Origin: Sepioteuthis lessoniana
Taxonomy: Eukaryota; Mollusca; Cephalopoda; Myopsida; Loliginidae
Reading direction: 5' to 3'
NCBI GenBank assembly: GCA_963585895.1
Contig: OY757911.1
Span: 93,985,443-94,049,442 of the forward strand
DNA length: 64,000 nt
Within the stretch, counting starts at the first letter, position 1. Every line of letters begins with the position of its first letter. The notes beneath the pieces are model-generated. The model was given only the letters and a program-made list of their open reading frames with translations. It ran no database searches and was not told where the DNA came from. A program made the position numbers and the translations under genes. This document shows positions 35,166 through 44,969 of this stretch, piece by piece.

Positions 35166-35290
35166 AACCAGTACTACCACTCCGGGTAAGAGTAAATCTG
35201 GGAGTACTCAGATTGAAGTGGTACTCTATATTCTCCAGATTTCCCGAACTAGAACCTTATCACATGATGAAAATGAAAGTTATACCCAGA
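35166..35290 (-). repeat. SINE-A core fragment
   Basis: Plus-strand 'ccagtactaccactccgggt', 'gtggtactctatattctccag', 'ctagaaccttatcacatgatg' is the reverse complement of the SINE-A core. Confidence 0.55.
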
Positions 35291-35739
35291 ATTTGATGAC
35301 TCAGAAAGGTTCTTAATGAAAATATTGGATGAATACTTCATGTGATCAGTATTTACATTATGTTTTGGCTTTTTACTCTTATTACTTCTACGACTGCTCA
35401 GTTTTGTTTTCTGGTTTTATTTATTCTACGGAAATCCTTTTGTTTTCCAAGCTAAATCCACCCTTCTGTGACCGATTAAACTATGCTTCTCTCTTCTAGT
35501 ACATCTAAAAATTATTTAGATGGAGCATTGCTCATAATTACTCGAACACACACAATATAGTGTAACGTAAGTTTTTAGAGATACATACAGTTTATAAATG
35601 AAGACTTGTACAGGGCGACGTATAGGATGAATAACTTGGATAAAGGTAGTTTTAGTGCACGAAATATAAAATGAAAGTATCGACATATACAGTTTGTATA
35701 TTAATTGACTTTAAAAGGAAGTAAATATATTTTAATTTT

Positions 35740-35935
35740 TGGGAGGGGCTTAGATTACTGTGTCCCGCTGCAATGGCGTAAAACAGCAAAAAAGTCGAAT
35801 ATAGATATAACAGTTAACTGCATCGGTCGTTTATCTGTCGAATCCCTTCGTTTACATTATTATCAGATCCATTTTGACCCCGAGTGGCAAAACTACATAC
35901 AGTCCCATCCATGGGTTAAATAAACTTGTTTGCGA
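35740..35935 (+). repeat. SINE-A fragment, diverged
   Basis: 'gggaggggcttagattactg' at the head side and 'tatcagatccattttgaccccgagtgg', 'cagtcccatccatgggttaaata' at the core end fit SINE-A; the middle is poorly conserved. Confidence 0.5.
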
Positions 35936-35967
35936 ATTGTGTGAACTAGATCATGATATCATATAAG

Positions 35968-36212
35968 AAAAGTTGGTGACCGTAATCGAGGGTGACCCAA
36001 AGGCTGCCTTTTCAATCGCTACTACACTGAGGTATTGGGAGGGCGCTACCCACTTCCCTGGATTGTTCCACTTTACCGTTGATCCTTACCTTATAGTGCT
36101 GAGTGCTTAGTAAGGCGGTATCAAGTACCCTTCTTTTTTTTTATAGTCTTTGGTATGACGCGACATTTGGCGAACACTCTACTCATTCGGCAATGGCCCG
36201 ATTATATATCCA
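35968..36212 (-). repeat. SINE-B copy lacking the B-box region
   Basis: The 3' end and body are well preserved ('aaagttggtgaccgtaatcg', 'gggagggcgctacccacttcc', 'ttgatccttaccttata'). The stretch that should hold the B box is deleted: 'tatgacgcgac' passes straight to 'atttggcgaacactctac'. The copy could not be transcribed from its own promoter. Its head end runs into a perfect inverted repeat. Confidence 0.82.
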
Positions 36213-36238
36213 GCCATTGGCCGGATATATAATCGTGT
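36201..36238. repeat. short perfect inverted repeat
   Basis: CGATTATATATCC and GGATATATAATCG (13 bp each) flank an 11-bp spacer (agccattggcc). It would form a hairpin and sits at the head end of a SINE-B copy. Confidence 0.8.
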
Positions 36239-36252
36239 ACCAAAACTAAAAG

Positions 36253-36253
36253 T

Positions 36254-36327
<74 letters not shown>
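36253..36327. repeat. compound (AC)n(AT)n microsatellite
   Basis: About 8 AC units pass into about 28 AT units. Confidence 0.95.
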
Positions 36328-36339
36328 TAGGTAATTGCT

Positions 36340-36395
36340 TACAGCTAGGCATAAAAGACCACTAGGTGGGTTGACATTCTATTAAAATCGATCCA
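36340..36395 (+). repeat. SINE-A tail, subtype c, orphan
   Basis: 'aggcataaaagaccactaggtgggttgacattctattaaaatcgatcc' matches the subtype-c 3' hairpin tail only. Confidence 0.5.
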
Positions 36396-37399
36396 TCTTT
36401 TTGAATTTTTTCGTTTTTCAAGAAAAGGGGATTGATAAAACTCAGTCGATGTCGAATACTTCTATTGAATACCCATATGAGTTCCTAATGTAATCTAAGC
36501 CTCTTGCCGCTAATAATTCGAGAAAATGGCCGATATAACTTTGCTTTTGGAAATCAGAAGCACTGCTTATATGACCTGAAATTGAAATCGATTCAAACTT
36601 GTTTGGTTAATCGATAAAAAGATCTTCCATTGTTTGGAAGTCACTACCGAACAAACCTTATACTTTTTACGTTCTCTACTTATAACAGATGATTTTTTAA
36701 AAAATGAGTTCTCTATAAAAAAAAAAAAAAATAAACAAATAAAAATAAAACAGATTTTAACAGTAGGCATATATACCTCACATTTTTGAGAACCACCCAG
36801 GTCTTCTATTTTTTATGAAACTCCAAACCAAGGAGGAAATTGTATTCTGATCTTATTTCCTATAGCAAAAGATTGTTTTTATGAGTTGGAATACATTTTC
36901 CTCTCTCATTCACATAAATTACAAAGACAAAAAAAAAATAATGAAAACTGTTTTACAATAAATTTACATGAATGTTTTTACAGTATATATGATATATAAA
37001 CATTAATCTCTGAATATACACGTATCTACGTCTATATCAATACTTGTTTGTTTTTTATTCATCTATTCTCAAAAGAAGAAAAAACCGATTGATATATCAC
37101 GGCCAAATTTAGAATAAGTAAGTGAACCAAGAGAAAGAAAGGAAAGAAAAAAAAAATTTTTTCTTTACATGGGAAGGAGAATCATTATCGAGTGTTACTC
37201 AAATTATTAAAAATCGACCATGTTTTTGCAAAATGTAATATACAGGATTTCAAAGTGAAAAAGTGTCCTAATGGACTTAACCTGAGGATGAAGCTCAATT
37301 TCTGGAGATGTCGTGAGTGTAAAATACCCAGATATTCCCACAACAAGCAGGTCCACAATGACTCGGAGATAGAGATACTTATGATCTCATATGGATCAA

Positions 37400-37404
<5 letters not shown>
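36396..37404. other. spacer, nothing recognised
   Basis: AT-rich with A runs near 36720 and 37148. The open frame across 37192-37455 has no recognised domain and runs into (AT)n. Confidence 0.4.

Positions 37405-37454
<50 letters not shown>
37405..37454. repeat. (AT)n microsatellite
   Basis: About 25 uninterrupted AT units, immediately next to a hammerhead-like motif. Confidence 0.96.
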
Positions 37455-37455
<1 letters not shown>

Positions 37456-37457
<2 letters not shown>

Positions 37458-37503
37458 ATCCACAGGCAGACTGTTTCGTTCTATCAGAACTGCTTCAGTG
37501 TGG
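37456..37503 (-). ncRNA. hammerhead-like motif (iv) beside (AT)n
   Basis: Minus strand: CTGAAG, then a perfect 5-bp stem GTTCT/AGAAC with a 3-base loop (37478-37490), then GAAAC and AGTC. This has the layout CUGANG - stem II - GAAA of the hammerhead core, with one core mismatch (A9 is C) and one or two extra bases before stem II. It is the best-folding of the four motifs. Confidence 0.35.
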
Positions 37504-37559
37504 CTAGACACGTAGGACGCTCGAAGCCGGGATCGAAATATACAATTAACTTGTTTCCT

Positions 37560-37622
37560 ATTTTCTAGGCATAAAATAACACGAAATGGATTGATATACC
37601 ATGGAAATAAATCAAAGAAAAA
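37560..37622 (+). repeat. SINE-A tail, orphan
   Basis: 'aggcataaaataacacgaaatggattgatataccatggaaataaatc' matches the SINE-A 3' hairpin tail without core. Confidence 0.5.
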
Positions 37623-37704
37623 CATAATTTATTTTTTTATAGAAATAATTCAGATTTAGTCAAAAGTTGATAGTTTATTACAAGCTCTTTCAACCTAAGA
37701 TTGT

Positions 37705-38315
37705 TGCCAAGTCGGCTTGGGCTTTAGAATACATCGACTGCCTCTTTGTTGAGAGGTAAGAATCCACAAATGAGTGTCCTTGATATGACACGAAGCAATC
37801 TGATGGTGAGGTTCCAGAGATGGTGGGGCTTAAGGGAATGGAGAGCACACCTTCAATGCTATTCGCCTCAGGTCCATTCTGACCTTGAATGGTAGCACCT
37901 GATAGAGCCCTATCTATGGGTTAAATAGAACTAAACTGAATTGTTTAAGTTAGAACTCTTTGACTAAACTGAATTGCTTGAAATAGAAATTACTTTAACA
38001 ATTTAACTGAGTACTTGTTTGAAATGGAACTGTTTTGACATTGAAACTGTACTTACGCTAGACTGAATTGTATAATATAGAATTGTCTTGAAATTTAGCT
38101 ATGTGTAAACAAGCTCTCTACTTATATTATACTGAATTAGCTGCACGTCATGATGATGATGATTATTAAATAAACCTTATAGTTTGAAAAATGAATGTTT
38201 GGCATGAGTACACAGTTTGTCACAAACTGAATAGTCTGAAATAGAACTGATTATTTGTATGAAAATGAATTTGGCATTAGATAATCAACAAGGGTTGATA
38301 TGTCATAAAACTCAA
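37705..38315 (+). repeat. SINE-A copy, subtype a, long tandem body
   Basis: Complete head (AAGTCGGCTTGG...TCGACTG), core and 'gatagagccctatctatgggttaaatagaact'. The body holds about six decayed units of roughly 55 bp (…actgaattgtttgaaatagaact…), the longest body in the window. It ends with GGCATTAGATAATC-aacaag-GGTTGATATGTC. 'CCTAAGAT' before and 'CCCAAGAT' after are a possible target duplication. A tiny RTE-like tail is embedded at 38143-38163. Confidence 0.88.
38143..38163 (+). mobile_element. possible ultra-short RTE 3' end
   Basis: GCTGCACGTC followed by ATGATGATGATGATT inside the SINE-A body resembles the last bases of the RTE coding region plus its (ATG)n tail. It is too short to be certain. 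Confidence 0.25.
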
Positions 38316-38647
38316 GCAACCAACCAGCCCAAGATGGAAAATAATCATCTGTTTGTTGGGATTAAATCCAAACTATAAATATAAGTTTACATAATTCTAT
38401 GGCTTCAAATAAATGTCCATACTAAATAACTGTTTGATCTTAGGAATACTTGAAACCATATGACTATCTAATAAGTTTCAAGGAATTTTTGGCTGGTTGG
38501 CATACCATCTCTTAATTTTTTAATTTTTTTTTGGTTAAACTGCCTAAAGAAATATGTTATCCAACTCTATTTGCTACAAAGACCAGTATACAGAATTCTT
38601 TTTGCTGTTATCAGGGTCAATCTATTAATTTCAAACCAAATCTCGAA
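38316..38647. other. spacer between inverted SINE-A tails
   Basis: About 330 bp without a match. It lies between a plus-strand SINE-A and a minus-strand SINE-A tail. Confidence 0.35.
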
Positions 38648-38776
38648 AGATTTGGTTGGTTGGTTTTATGGCATATCAACCTTTGTTGGTTATTTAATTT
38701 CAAATCCAGTTTCACACAAATAATCAATTCTCTTTCAAACAATTATTTTAGCATTTGTACACAGTTTGATAGTAAA
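38648..38776 (-). repeat. SINE-A tail and body fragment
   Basis: 'ggttttatggcatatcaacctttgttggttatttaatttcaaatcc' and 'caattctctttcaaacaattattttagcatttgtacacagttt' are the reverse complement of the subtype-a tail and one body unit. Confidence 0.75.
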
Positions 38777-39484
38777 CAAAAAATATAAAAGAATGATGAA
38801 TTGTCAAAAATTGCACTTGAAAAAGACCAAAATGCCAATATTGATTTGTACGTAATAAACTAGCTGTTTATATTTCTTATTGGCTTGATTTTGAGTAATT
38901 TCTGGTGTTATTATATCTTAGGCTGTTTAGCTCTACAATAGATAAAATAAATTATGTTAATTCTTTTTTTGTTTTTAGGATTAGGAATCAATTACCGCCA
39001 CAATGCAAGTATTAAAACTATTCATATGCAATCTTTACATAAAGGAACATAAAGAATCGGTTTATATTTAGTCTCGGTAGAAGCAGTTACGGAAACTAAC
39101 TAAACAAAGAAAACAGGCGCATCGTATAGTATAGTATTGACAAGTGCAAAGAAACCACTTATTCTATCAATCTTTCGTCGCTTGGATTACTGCCTTTGTC
39201 AGTCTGCTCTATTGTCTTTTCTATGAATGAAAGATTAGATCAAAGTGAAAGAATCCATCTTAAGATATCTGGACGTTTCACTTTTTCTTTTTCTACCCTC
39301 TTGTTGTAAATGCAGTTTTTACAAGTACACACATGCACTGATCCAGATGTTGTCGAAAAAGAGCGTTGCTGTAGGCTTCTTACTGGGAAGGCCTGAACAT
39401 TAGCATTAAAATTCAGGTTCTTGATCGGTCCTCGATACCGACTATGAATGCTATTGAATGTGACTAACAGAAATGGTCAATCTT
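38777..39484. other. spacer, nothing recognised
   Basis: AT-rich, no family match. Confidence 0.4.
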
Positions 39485-39545
39485 ACAACGATTTCGCAGT
39501 CCATCGCTTTAACCATTATACCAAGAGGACACCTAGTGGAGTCCT
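39485..39545 (-). repeat. SINE-C head fragment
   Basis: 'gatttcgcagtccatcgctttaaccattataccaagaggacacc' is the reverse complement of the tRNA-like SINE-C head (ggtgtcctcgtggcgtaatggttaaagtgatggactgcg). Confidence 0.75.
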
Positions 39546-39629
39546 CAAACTCTTCCATGTAAAATGATATAATCAGTAATGATATAATTCATAGGTTTTG
39601 TTAGCTTTCTTTGTTGAATGGCATATAAG

Positions 39630-40090
39630 ATTTCTTGGAGTCTTGGTATGACACAAAATTGCATCTGTTGAAGCCCGAATTTTGGTGTTTTTTGGAGTAC
39701 CTCATTGTTATTTCTCCCAGGTCTAACTGATCTGGATTGGTAGTTCCTGTTTGAATCCCAGAATTTTTCAATCCTTTTCTAAGGATTATAATTATTTTTC
39801 TGAAACTATAAAGTTATTTACGATTCTGTTTAATGTAAATAATTTGCACACAACTGTGATTACTAATATTAGAGAGTAATTCTTGAAACCATTTAACAGC
39901 GTAAAAATGCATGAGTAATATTAAAGGATTATTAGTTTTAGATAGGAATACTTGTAACGATTTATGTGATTGCAAACAAATAAGTCCTAACAGCTAACTT
40001 AAAAATAAAGTTTACAACAAATAATTCCCACTGTTTATATGTGCACACACAGTGTTTGGTATTAATTGATCAATAAGGGTTCATAAGTAA
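39630..40090 (+). repeat. SINE-A copy, subtype b, headless
   Basis: Core words 'gtatgacacaaaattgcatctg', 'ttttggagtacctcattgttatttctcccaggt' lead into a subtype-b body with repeats of 'cttgaaaccatttaacagcgt' and 'gcaaacaaataagt', and a tail 'tttggtattaattgatcaataagggtt'. Confidence 0.65.
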
Positions 40091-40863
40091 TATATACGCT
40101 AAGATGGCTGGTTGGTGTTTTAATGACAATGCTATCTTTGTGTTAAAAACAGTGGTACAATTTAATCCATAGCTGGTAATATCGATGTAGAAATAAATAT
40201 TCCTCCGTTGGAATTAAAGTTACCTGGGCAGATAATCATTTTTGTAGCGACAAAATACCGGCTATTTGGAATAAAAGAAAATTCTCTGAGGAAAAAAAAA
40301 TAGATTGAGCAAATTTTTATAAAAGGAAAATGACACATCTAGGTTAGCTAATATTTTCACATTGTTAGTCCATGAAATATTTGGACCAACACTATTTCAA
40401 CTGTAATCAAAATCTTAAATATATCAAAAAAACCATTTAAATAATGATTAGAATTTTGTATACAAATTAAACTATCAAATGCATTCTATTTCTAAGCGAA
40501 AATCAAAAACGAATATATTCAATGTTAAAACTTTCTACTTAAAGAAATAGTATTATGAATAAGTGAGTCAGATTTCAATAGTGTAAAACATAGCAAGCTC
40601 GTCTAAAAGATGAAATGTACTAATCCGATAGATTTCTTGTCAATTCTACTGAAAGCAGCGGTTATAAGTGAACTAGCAATAAACCCGTTCATTGTTTAAA
40701 TTGTGTGCATTTAGTAACTGCAGGTACTGTAAGCAAACTAATACCCTGGGTCAGACTAACAAACCTTCGTTAAAACGTCTGCAATAATTCTCTATGTAGT
40801 CTATTATGGTTAATCAATACGGTAAAATGTCATGTTGGATAAATATAAATGTGTGTACTTATT
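40091..40863. other. spacer, nothing recognised
   Basis: AT-rich, no match. Confidence 0.4.
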
Positions 40864-41213
40864 TTGGTTGTGCTTTACGGCATATGAAACCTGGTAGGTT
40901 ATTTAATGCTAAAACCTGTCCACACATATATACCAAAGGTATCAAAACTTAAACGAATACTTTGTCGGTAAGTTTTGACAAGAGCCCGGACTCATTTACT
41001 AGCACACAGTTGAAAAAGAAATGATTAAACAGTTCTAATGGACAAAACACTTATCGGGTTCGAGTAGACCAAGGAGTAATAGCAATGAAGCAGTACTCCA
41101 CATTCACAAAAGACCTAGGACTGTAGCCTCTCTATCAGATGCAATTTAATATCACACACAGGACAATTGTTGCAAGAGGTGTCTTACTCTACAGCCACAG
41201 CAGATAAGACAGT
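40864..41213 (-). repeat. SINE-A copy, near complete
   Basis: Minus-strand copy from the hairpin tail (tacggcatatgaaacctggtaggttatttaatgc) through the body and core ('gagtaatagcaatgaagcagtactccacattc') to the head side ('gcaagaggtgtcttactctacagcc'). Confidence 0.8.
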
Positions 41214-41228
41214 GTGTGTTAAAAATAA

Positions 41229-41492
41229 AGTAAAGTTATCGACCGTAGTCGAGGGCGACCACAAGGATTACTTTTCAATAGTTACTACACGGAGGTGTTG
41301 GGGAGGGCGCTATTCCTTTCCCTGGATTGCTTCAATTTACCCTTGATATGTACCTTTTATATTGCTGAGTGTTAAGCAAGGAAGAATCAAGTATCATTTT
41401 TTGAGTCTTTGGTATAACGCAACCTGAGATTGAACCCAGGTCTCCCGGACCATTGGCGAACATTCTACCCACTTGGCCAATGAGCCGGTTTA
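41229..41492 (-). repeat. SINE-B copy, complete
   Basis: All SINE-B segments are present on the minus strand, including B box GGTTCAATCTC and A-box region (ggccaagtgggtagaatg). It starts 15 bp from the head end of the preceding SINE-A. Confidence 0.9.
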
Positions 41493-41975
41493 TAAACACA
41501 TTATATTGGTGTTATGTGCGCATGTATGTGTATATACACTGGCGTGTCCATAAATGAACTACACTGTTTAAAGTCTATTAATTTTTTAGTCGCGTTTTCC
41601 TATGTATGAATATTTTTGAAATGGACTTCGGCATGTCGAATAGTGAAGTTGTTTTATAAAAAAGTTAGGTTTAATGCTTTGTGTTTTTTAAGGCCTAGGT
41701 ATTTGAAAAGCGAAATCATTAAATATATATGCTGTCTATTGATGGGCAAGGGTTAGAACCGGTCAGGATTAATACATTCATGTTGAAAGAATGAACGTAG
41801 ATTTGTCCTCAACATTTGATGATATATTTTTCTTATCACGATGACTTCCGATGCTCGGTGAAAGTGTATATAAGAACATTTATAATCCCATCAGGCATTT
41901 TAATTGTAAAAACATATTTAAAAAAAACTCTCACTTGAGTTTGTGTGAAATATGTATGTGTATCAGTGAAATACT
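41493..41975. other. spacer, nothing recognised
   Basis: AT-rich, no match. Confidence 0.4.
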
Positions 41976-42179
41976 CTGCATATACAAGCCCAGTCAGCTG
42001 GGGCTGTAGAATACACCGACTGCATTTCTGTAGAGTTGTAAGACTTTCCCAATAAGTGTCCTGGATATGACACTAAAAACCGGTGAGGTTCTAGTACTGC
42101 TGGAGCTTTGGAGGATTTGGAGTACCGCTTTAATGCTATTGTTCCCAGGTCCACACTGGCCCGGAGTGGTAACACTTGA

Positions 42180-42198
42180 TAGGGTCCTGTGTGCTTAT
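42180..42198 (+). repeat. 19-bp target-site duplication, left copy
   Basis: TAGGGTCCTGTGTGCTTAT, identical to 42854-42872. It belongs to the interrupted SINE-A. Confidence 0.95.
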
Positions 42199-42853
42199 TT
42201 TATTTCTTTGTATTTGATACATAGAAGGCACAATGCCTTAAGGTTTTGGGGGAGGGGAAGGGAGCGGTCATGCTTTAACTATGAATTCTAAGGGAGCCTA
42301 GCTAGCCACATTTGCCGACCCATTCAACAATACAATATATAACCATTCATTCTTCATCATGCACGCAGCAGTTACCAAAATACCACATTTGCTCTATGAA
42401 GTAGACCTACTTAAAACCCGAATGTGGTGGATGATTTTATTTACAATATGATTTATGTACAATGGATATGATGGCAATGGGAGAGAAAACCCCCGAAAAT
42501 TATATATACATGAAAATAAGGAAAAAAATTCCCCGTTTGGTTGCCCTCCCATCCCCCCGTCTATAAAATTGGAGGCCGACGGTTGTCTGGGTCGAAAAAA
42601 CCGGAAACAAGCCGGACCTACCCTAGGTGGGGCGGGAATCCTAATCTACAGGGATAAAAGATATAAAGGGTCGAGCGCGGTATGGGTCGATAGAAGCAGG
42701 TAATATGATTTTTTACATATGAATGTTAAAGATCTTCAATAAAAGCGGGCTAGGATTCAGGTTGAGGTACAAAAATAATAGGGAGGGGGAAGATCTTGAG
42801 AACTAACGGCTAGGTGACAGGGACAATGGCTCACAGCATACTGCTAACTAGGT
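42199..42853 (-). mobile_element. 655-bp retrocopy of unknown origin inside SINE-A
   Basis: The segment is flanked by a perfect 19-bp direct repeat of the target, the signature of target-primed reverse transcription by a LINE enzyme. Read on the minus strand it ends in an A-rich terminus (AAATACAAAGAAATAAA), preceded by a small hairpin AAGGCATTGTGCCTT (42225-42239). It is GC-richer than its surroundings, with C-rich and G-rich runs, and has no long minus-strand frame. It matches no family seen elsewhere in the window. It could be the 3' part of a LINE, a processed pseudogene of a noncoding RNA or UTR, or an unknown SINE. The perfect duplication means a young insertion. Confidence 0.85.
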
Positions 42854-42872
42854 TAGGGTCCTGTGTGCTTAT
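42854..42872 (+). repeat. 19-bp target-site duplication, right copy
   Basis: Identical to 42180-42198; after it the interrupted SINE-A continues (gctaaactgagttctttg). Confidence 0.95.
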
Positions 42873-43175
42873 GCTAAACTGAGTTCTTTGAAATAGAACT
42901 GTTTATATGAATAAAATGGATTTGACATTAAATAACCTAAAATGGTTGATATGCCATGAAACTAAACAAATCTTCTGCATATACATAATGAAAAATATTT
43001 CGTTTGACTTTCACTCTCTTTTTACAATCACCCTCCTCTCTCACTCTCAACATAATGTCTTGTTGATATCCTCTATTTAAATTTAAGTTACTTTCCATAT
43101 TTAATTGAACTCAAATGGCCGGATCACAATTTCTGTGGATGTGCTTAAATTTTTAAACTACATTTGATTTTGGAT

Positions 43176-43282
43176 TATTCTAGTTATTTTCTGAGTTCGT
43201 GTCTCATTGGGCGCCCCATTCATTCGGCCTTGTGTCACATCGAAGCAAACAGCTTTGTAAATTACTATTCTAGTTATTTTCT
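43176..43282. repeat. 17-bp direct repeats flanking a 73-bp insert
   Basis: TATTCTAGTTATTTTCT at 43176-43192 and again at 43266-43282. The 73 bp between are GC-richer (contains gggcgcccc) than the AT-rich flank. This looks like a small insertion with target duplication. The insert was not recognised. Confidence 0.65.
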
Positions 43283-43499
43283 AAAAGGGTTTTTACCTGC
43301 ACAACATACCAGACATGAGTGATAGATTGCCGATAAAAACATGGAATTTATTCTGTATCAAACAAAAATCCATGAATGATTACTATTAAGGATATCAGAC
43401 TCAATGAAATCTAGACGGGCCTTTTGAAACGTTTTACCTTTCAACAGGATGCAGTTCACATGTGACAGCATTTTACAACCTAATCCAGAGTCAGGTGAT

Positions 43500-43930
43500 T
43501 ACACACACCACCCAAACCAATTACGTGGCAATGTATTTCAAACCAATCCATCACGTTGCCATAGAAACTGTACGTTCCATTTGTCTGAGTCCAGTATTGG
43601 GTGAGTAGATCTGCTTTGTCTTGGAGTGCCCGAGGAAGAAAAAAAGTAACAGCTACATCTAGGAATAAGACCAGTGGCGCCTTTCGTGATATATTTATTC
43701 CTCAGAATATTCTAGAACTAGTTCTCTTGATATTGGTCTTATTTTATTTTGTCGAAACGATTGCAACACATTGGTTCACGGTGGGCGCAGGCAGTTCCAG
43801 TGACAGCTCACAGAAGCATGTGACTATATTATTTATCGACGCAATCGCGAAAGAAACACCAGAGTAGGGAATTTGAGGAGATTTGCATAGACGCACGTAT
43901 TCTGCAAAAATTTCGTTGCTACGGTAACTG
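43500..43930 (+). promoter_or_regulatory. promoter-like region with CCAAT boxes and X-box-like sites
   Basis: A GC-richer patch containing two CCAAT boxes (about 43516 and 43544) just upstream of GTTGCCATAGAAAC (43555-43568), which fits the RFX X-box consensus RYYNYY-N1-3-RRNRAC. TGG|GTGAGT at 43600 is a strong 5' splice-donor-like site. Downstream are an octamer ATTTGCAT (about 43881) and a second X-box-like GTTGCTACGGTAAC (43915-43928). X-boxes with NF-Y sites are known at animal ciliary genes. The frame at 43601-43867 lacks an ATG start and I do not call it a gene. Confidence 0.4.
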
Positions 43931-44520
43931 TTTGCAATGCTGGAAGCAAGCAGCAGAAATCCGATACTTTGTAATAATGGCGAGAATGAGAGAATGCGCG
44001 TTGTCTTTGAAGACATCTGCGTGAAGAAAAAATAATGAAAAAAGCATCACCGTTAAATGCAATCAATTCTTGCATTGGGGTTCACAATAGCTAAAAAAAA
44101 AATCTTCCGACATTGTAATGTGAATGTGTTCGATGGGTATATATGTTTATACACATGTGCATTGTTATAGGTATATGTATATCAACGTTTAGTTAGTGTG
44201 GAAAATTGCGTACGAATGTAATCCTTTCAATTAAGTGTTTATGTAAACACGAGACACGAGGCTGGATTATATATTAGCGTAAACATATTCAACACCGATA
44301 AATAACTGTCAGGTTTATACAATGATCAGACCAAGACGTTCCTATATACGGTTGCTATCTCTTGGAATATGTCTGTTGGGTCGTGGTGCTAAGGAGAATC
44401 TAGTTTGTCAGTGTCTCGCCTCAGCTCTCAGTCACTAAGCGATATTGTCGCTTTCTACGCTATTCAAAATTACATTTGTGTTAACGACATTGGGCACATT
44501 TTATTAATAGATATAGCACA

Positions 44521-44522
<2 letters not shown>
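43931..44522. other. spacer, nothing firm
   Basis: No family match. Composition returns to AT-rich after about 44090. Confidence 0.35.
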
Positions 44523-44587
<65 letters not shown>

Positions 44588-44589
44588 AA
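44523..44589. repeat. compound (AT)n(TG)n microsatellite
   Basis: About 27 AT units followed by about 6 TG units. Confidence 0.96.
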
Positions 44590-44969
44590 ATTTGTTAACG
44601 GCATAATGACGCTATATAATAACACGAGAGCTCAGCTGATAGACTCCGATTTTTTTCGGCATTGTCACTGAAGTGTTGCAAAGAGATACATTAGTGCCAT
44701 TGTTAATAATATGTCTACATCACGGACTTCGAACATCAGTAGATCTAATAAAAGGAAATGGTTTCATATTAAAAGATAAGCAGAATATATTCTGCAGAGA
44801 CTGACAGACGCTATCACCGGGATCTAGTCCTTGCAAATACACCTGCCTATGCCGAACCACTGCTGTATAACATGGAGCAAGCAACAGAAGATATTCGTCT
44901 CTACTAAACCGCAAATGATACAGATCATATTTAAACAAGAGGGAGCATCTCCAGATTAAGTTATAAAGA

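Larger units (their letters stand above)
41976..42985 (+). repeat. SINE-A copy with perfect 11-bp target duplication, split by an insertion
   Basis: CTGCATATACA occurs at 41976-41986 and 42975-42985, so the SINE itself is 41987-42974. It starts at 'agcccagtcagctggggctgt' and ends with TTGATATGCCATG plus an A-rich stretch. Without the 655-bp insertion at 42199-42853 and the duplicated target, the SINE is about 314 bp with a single body unit. This copy gives the best boundaries for the family and shows that SINE-A moves by retroposition. Confidence 0.92.

Noticed and set aside
43601..43867. 88-codon plus-strand frame in the GC-richer patch
   Set aside because: It has no ATG (starts at GTG), no recognised domain, and begins at a splice-donor-like GTGAGT, so it is not called as a gene.
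43880..44930. Apparent similarity of 'ggaagcaagcagcagaaat' (43950) and 'ggagcaagcaacagaagat' (44877)
   Set aside because: The shared stretch is too short and has no colinear support on either side.
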